From Raphanus sativus (Eukaryota > Streptophyta > Magnoliopsida > Brassicales > Brassicaceae): a stretch of 64,000 nucleotides of DNA. The stretch lies in NCBI RefSeq assembly GCF_000801105.2, contig NC_079517.1, forward strand, positions 19,291,579 through 19,355,578, written 5' to 3'. Positions within the stretch are counted from its first letter, which is position 1; each line of letters begins with the position of its first letter. Shown here piece after piece: positions 61,926 to 64,000 of this stretch. A model generated the notes under the pieces. It did no database searches and was not told where the DNA came from. It saw only the letters and a program-made list of their open reading frames with translations. The position numbers and the translations under genes are program-made.

Positions 61926-63828
61926 AACCTTGGGGAGGGTCTTAATTTTAATTTTTTTTTTTTACTTTTCGTTTGGTTTTTTAAAAATAAAGAATAAAAA
62001 AAAATAAGCGGACCAAGAAACAGTAACGAACCGAGTTCATACGGAAGAGGCACAGCGAGACGAGTTCATGCATATTTGATTATTTTAATATTTTTTGTTT
62101 CGGTAAACGCGTGAACTCTGGTTGACGAACCGTCAATGCGCGTGTCCTTAGAACTTTACAATGAATAATATTGAATAAGTAATGTTTTTTATAATTATAT
62201 TATATATAGATATCAAAATAGAATATTATCTTGGTGTGTTGTTTTTTAAATACACGCTTATACACAATGAAAAGGGAAATGGCTATTTCACTATTTTTAT
62301 CTGCGGTTACAAAGCACAGATTTATTTTCATAAATAATTTATACGAATTTCTATATAAAATATTACATAGATTTGAATACATTTATTCGGAACCGAAAAC
62401 AAACATAATTTATAAATAACCAAGCGATACTATAGTTCTCCGACCAAAAAACTGAAGCTAAATCGCAAACGGAATAAATATCCAAATTTATAAAATAAAA
62501 ATTATTTACCTATAAATATTAATATAATTTAATTTAATTTTTGATTAATAATATACAAAAATAATATTTTACTAATCAAATTACTCCAGTATTTATAGGT
62601 ATATGATTTTCGTTGTCAAGTAATTTGAGTCATTTGACTCTAGCTCCTTAATTGTTGGTCAACTAATCACAACAAAAATAAAAGACATTTGGTAACAACA
62701 AAAAATGAATGAATAACAAAAAAAAGAATGAAAAACTATTTACACTTAAAAATCGTTGGTTGATCTATCAAGGTGAGAGAATGTGGGTCTCACCGCTTCA
62801 GTAAGATTCATATAAGAAAATATAAAGAGTTACGGTTTTTACAAAAATCTTTGAGAAAGAAAGTTGGTCCACCAACCAGATAATAAATGGTAAAATTTTG
62901 TTTGAAAAAATAGTGGCCAAAGAAGTAATATGCCAGGGTAATATAGGGGTAAAAGATAAGACTGATTTTGTATTAGTAGAATAGATTTTAATGATAAGTT
63001 GATACAACCTCTAATGCATGGCTATTTGGTTAACTTTTCTCCAATATAGTTATTCCCCTAATTCACCCTAAGTTTATTCTTGTTACATAAAAAAAATTAT
63101 TTTGTTAAAATATTGACCTAGTCGTCTTAAAATCATTGTTGACTTAGTCGTCTAATAAGACATTCTGATTAAGTAGGCATAATTAAATAAAGCAGAGTTG
63201 ATTTGTAAATTGGCATATAGTAAAGGTCCTTTATAATAACAGTTGGTTATATTGTTATTAATTTGTTATTTTATTTAATGTGTATCTTATTTTGTTTTGT
63301 CGTAAAAACATACACTAATATTTTGCGTGTCCTTTTTAAACAATTCTTGTTTCTATTGTCAAAATATAGTATAGATTCTCCCACATTAAAGGTACAAGGA
63401 GGGATAAAGGTAGGCGCAAAGCGAATACTTATGTTTTTGCGTATATTTGATATTTTGTTTACCTTGAACAAGTAAATAATTTTTGGATTTGTAATTGACT
63501 TGTTAAAAATGGGTACTTGTTATTTGAAGTACCAAATTACATAAAAATAACAAAATTTTAATCTGTATAACAAAAATATCTTAGTTGAAGCGAAAAATTT
63601 AATCTTAACTAATATATCCAAATAATAATCAAATAGTCGTGATATTATATATCCAAAATTATACGTCTAATTAAAATAACATAGTTTTATTTAAAATAAA
63701 CCATGCATATTAATTACAATATAAAATATCAGAATAATTAAAATTTAAAAAAAAATATATTAATAAACTATTATATTGTAAATAAATTATTATAATGCAT
63801 TTACTTTATAAATATTTATATTCGTGCA
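61925..63828. other. AT-rich intergenic
   Basis: No gene or RNA recognised. Probably partly Helitron body, given the 3' end at 63850, but no 5' end was found. Confidence 0.4.
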
Positions 63829-63850
63829 TGATCACAGGAAAATCACCTAG
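63829..63850 (+). other. Helitron 3' end (family with CGTGCATG hairpin)
   Basis: CGTGCATGATCACAGG, then AAAATCACCTAG followed by host T. It resembles the CCGTGCATGAGCACGG hairpin plus CTAG end of a common Helitron family, with a decayed stem. A related decayed end is at 34253-34282. Confidence 0.5.
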
Positions 63851-63905
63851 TCTTATATAAGCAAAGATCACACTTAAATAAGGGTTCATTAAAAAATATA
63901 TATAA

Positions 63906-64000
63906 CCAGTGGCAGAGCCACGTTGAGTAAAGGGTGGGCAGTTGCCCCATATGAAATTTTTAATTTCTATGTAATTTTCTTAAAATTTTAGTCATGCCCC
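63906..64000. mobile_element. Partial DNA-transposon end at window edge
   Basis: CAGTGGCAGAGCCACGTTGA, then GGGTGGGCAGTTGCCCC, resembles the CAGTGGCGGAGCCA end of a plant hAT-type or related element. The rest lies outside the window. Confidence 0.4.

Noticed and set aside
61624..61945. Long Ser/Leu-rich open frames
   Set aside because: They are translations of a CT microsatellite and CT-rich tract, not a protein gene.
1..64000. CRISPR arrays, bacterial operons, tRNA and rRNA genes
   Set aside because: The DNA is plant nuclear; no regularly spaced repeats of CRISPR type and no tRNA or rRNA gene could be recognised by eye.

Overview
This is plant nuclear DNA from a Brassicaceae species, most likely Brassica or a close relative. 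It is AT-rich, with intron-containing genes lying in a dense layer of transposable elements. I recognised every gene by eye from protein or hairpin sequence; no database search was run. Three protein genes and one microRNA locus resemble Arabidopsis thaliana genes that, from memory, sit close together on chromosome 5 (At5g41685 TOM7-1, At5g41680 kinase, At5g41663 MIR319B, At5g41580 PIAL2). The window therefore looks like a colinear segment in which the genes expected between MIR319B and PIAL2 are missing and transposons occupy the space.

Layout. 0.5-4.5 kb: a complete but gag-only Ty1/copia-type LTR element with target-site duplication, primer-binding site, polypurine tract and a gag broken by one stop and one frameshift. 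4.6-11.4 kb: a minisatellite, a Helitron 5' end, a small three-exon acidic gene of unknown function (8.4-8.9 kb), a decayed LINE and a 0.47-kb tandem duplication. 11.9-13.4 kb: TOM7 and a receptor-like pseudokinase in convergent orientation. 17.5-18.3 kb: a MIR319b-type microRNA locus whose mature sequence has a change at position 8. 19.0-31.7 kb: a Helitron with an internal duplication, a hAT-type MITE, a second LINE remnant, a second gag-only copia remnant and the 5' part of a Ty3/gypsy element with its LTR. 32.5-34.0 kb: an LTR fragment and a Stowaway-like MITE. 34.6-42.8 kb: a Helitron nested in a Helitron, most of which was then duplicated in tandem (unit about 4.06 kb). 43.6-49.7 kb and 50.5-54.9 kb: two more Helitrons carrying captured pieces of RPA-like OB-fold genes; the second also holds a hAT MITE and a possible intact three-exon gene. 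55.25-58.71 kb: PIAL2, an SP-RING SUMO ligase with 15 coding exons that join in frame to 710 residues. 58.7-64.0 kb: intergenic, with a CT-rich microsatellite tract and another Helitron 3' end.

The recognised genes do not form a pathway. They are ordinary housekeeping or developmental loci: mitochondrial import, signalling, TCP regulation by miR319, and SUMO conjugation. The more unusual content is the altered miR319, the nested and duplicated Helitrons with repeated RPA capture, and the gag-only retroelements.
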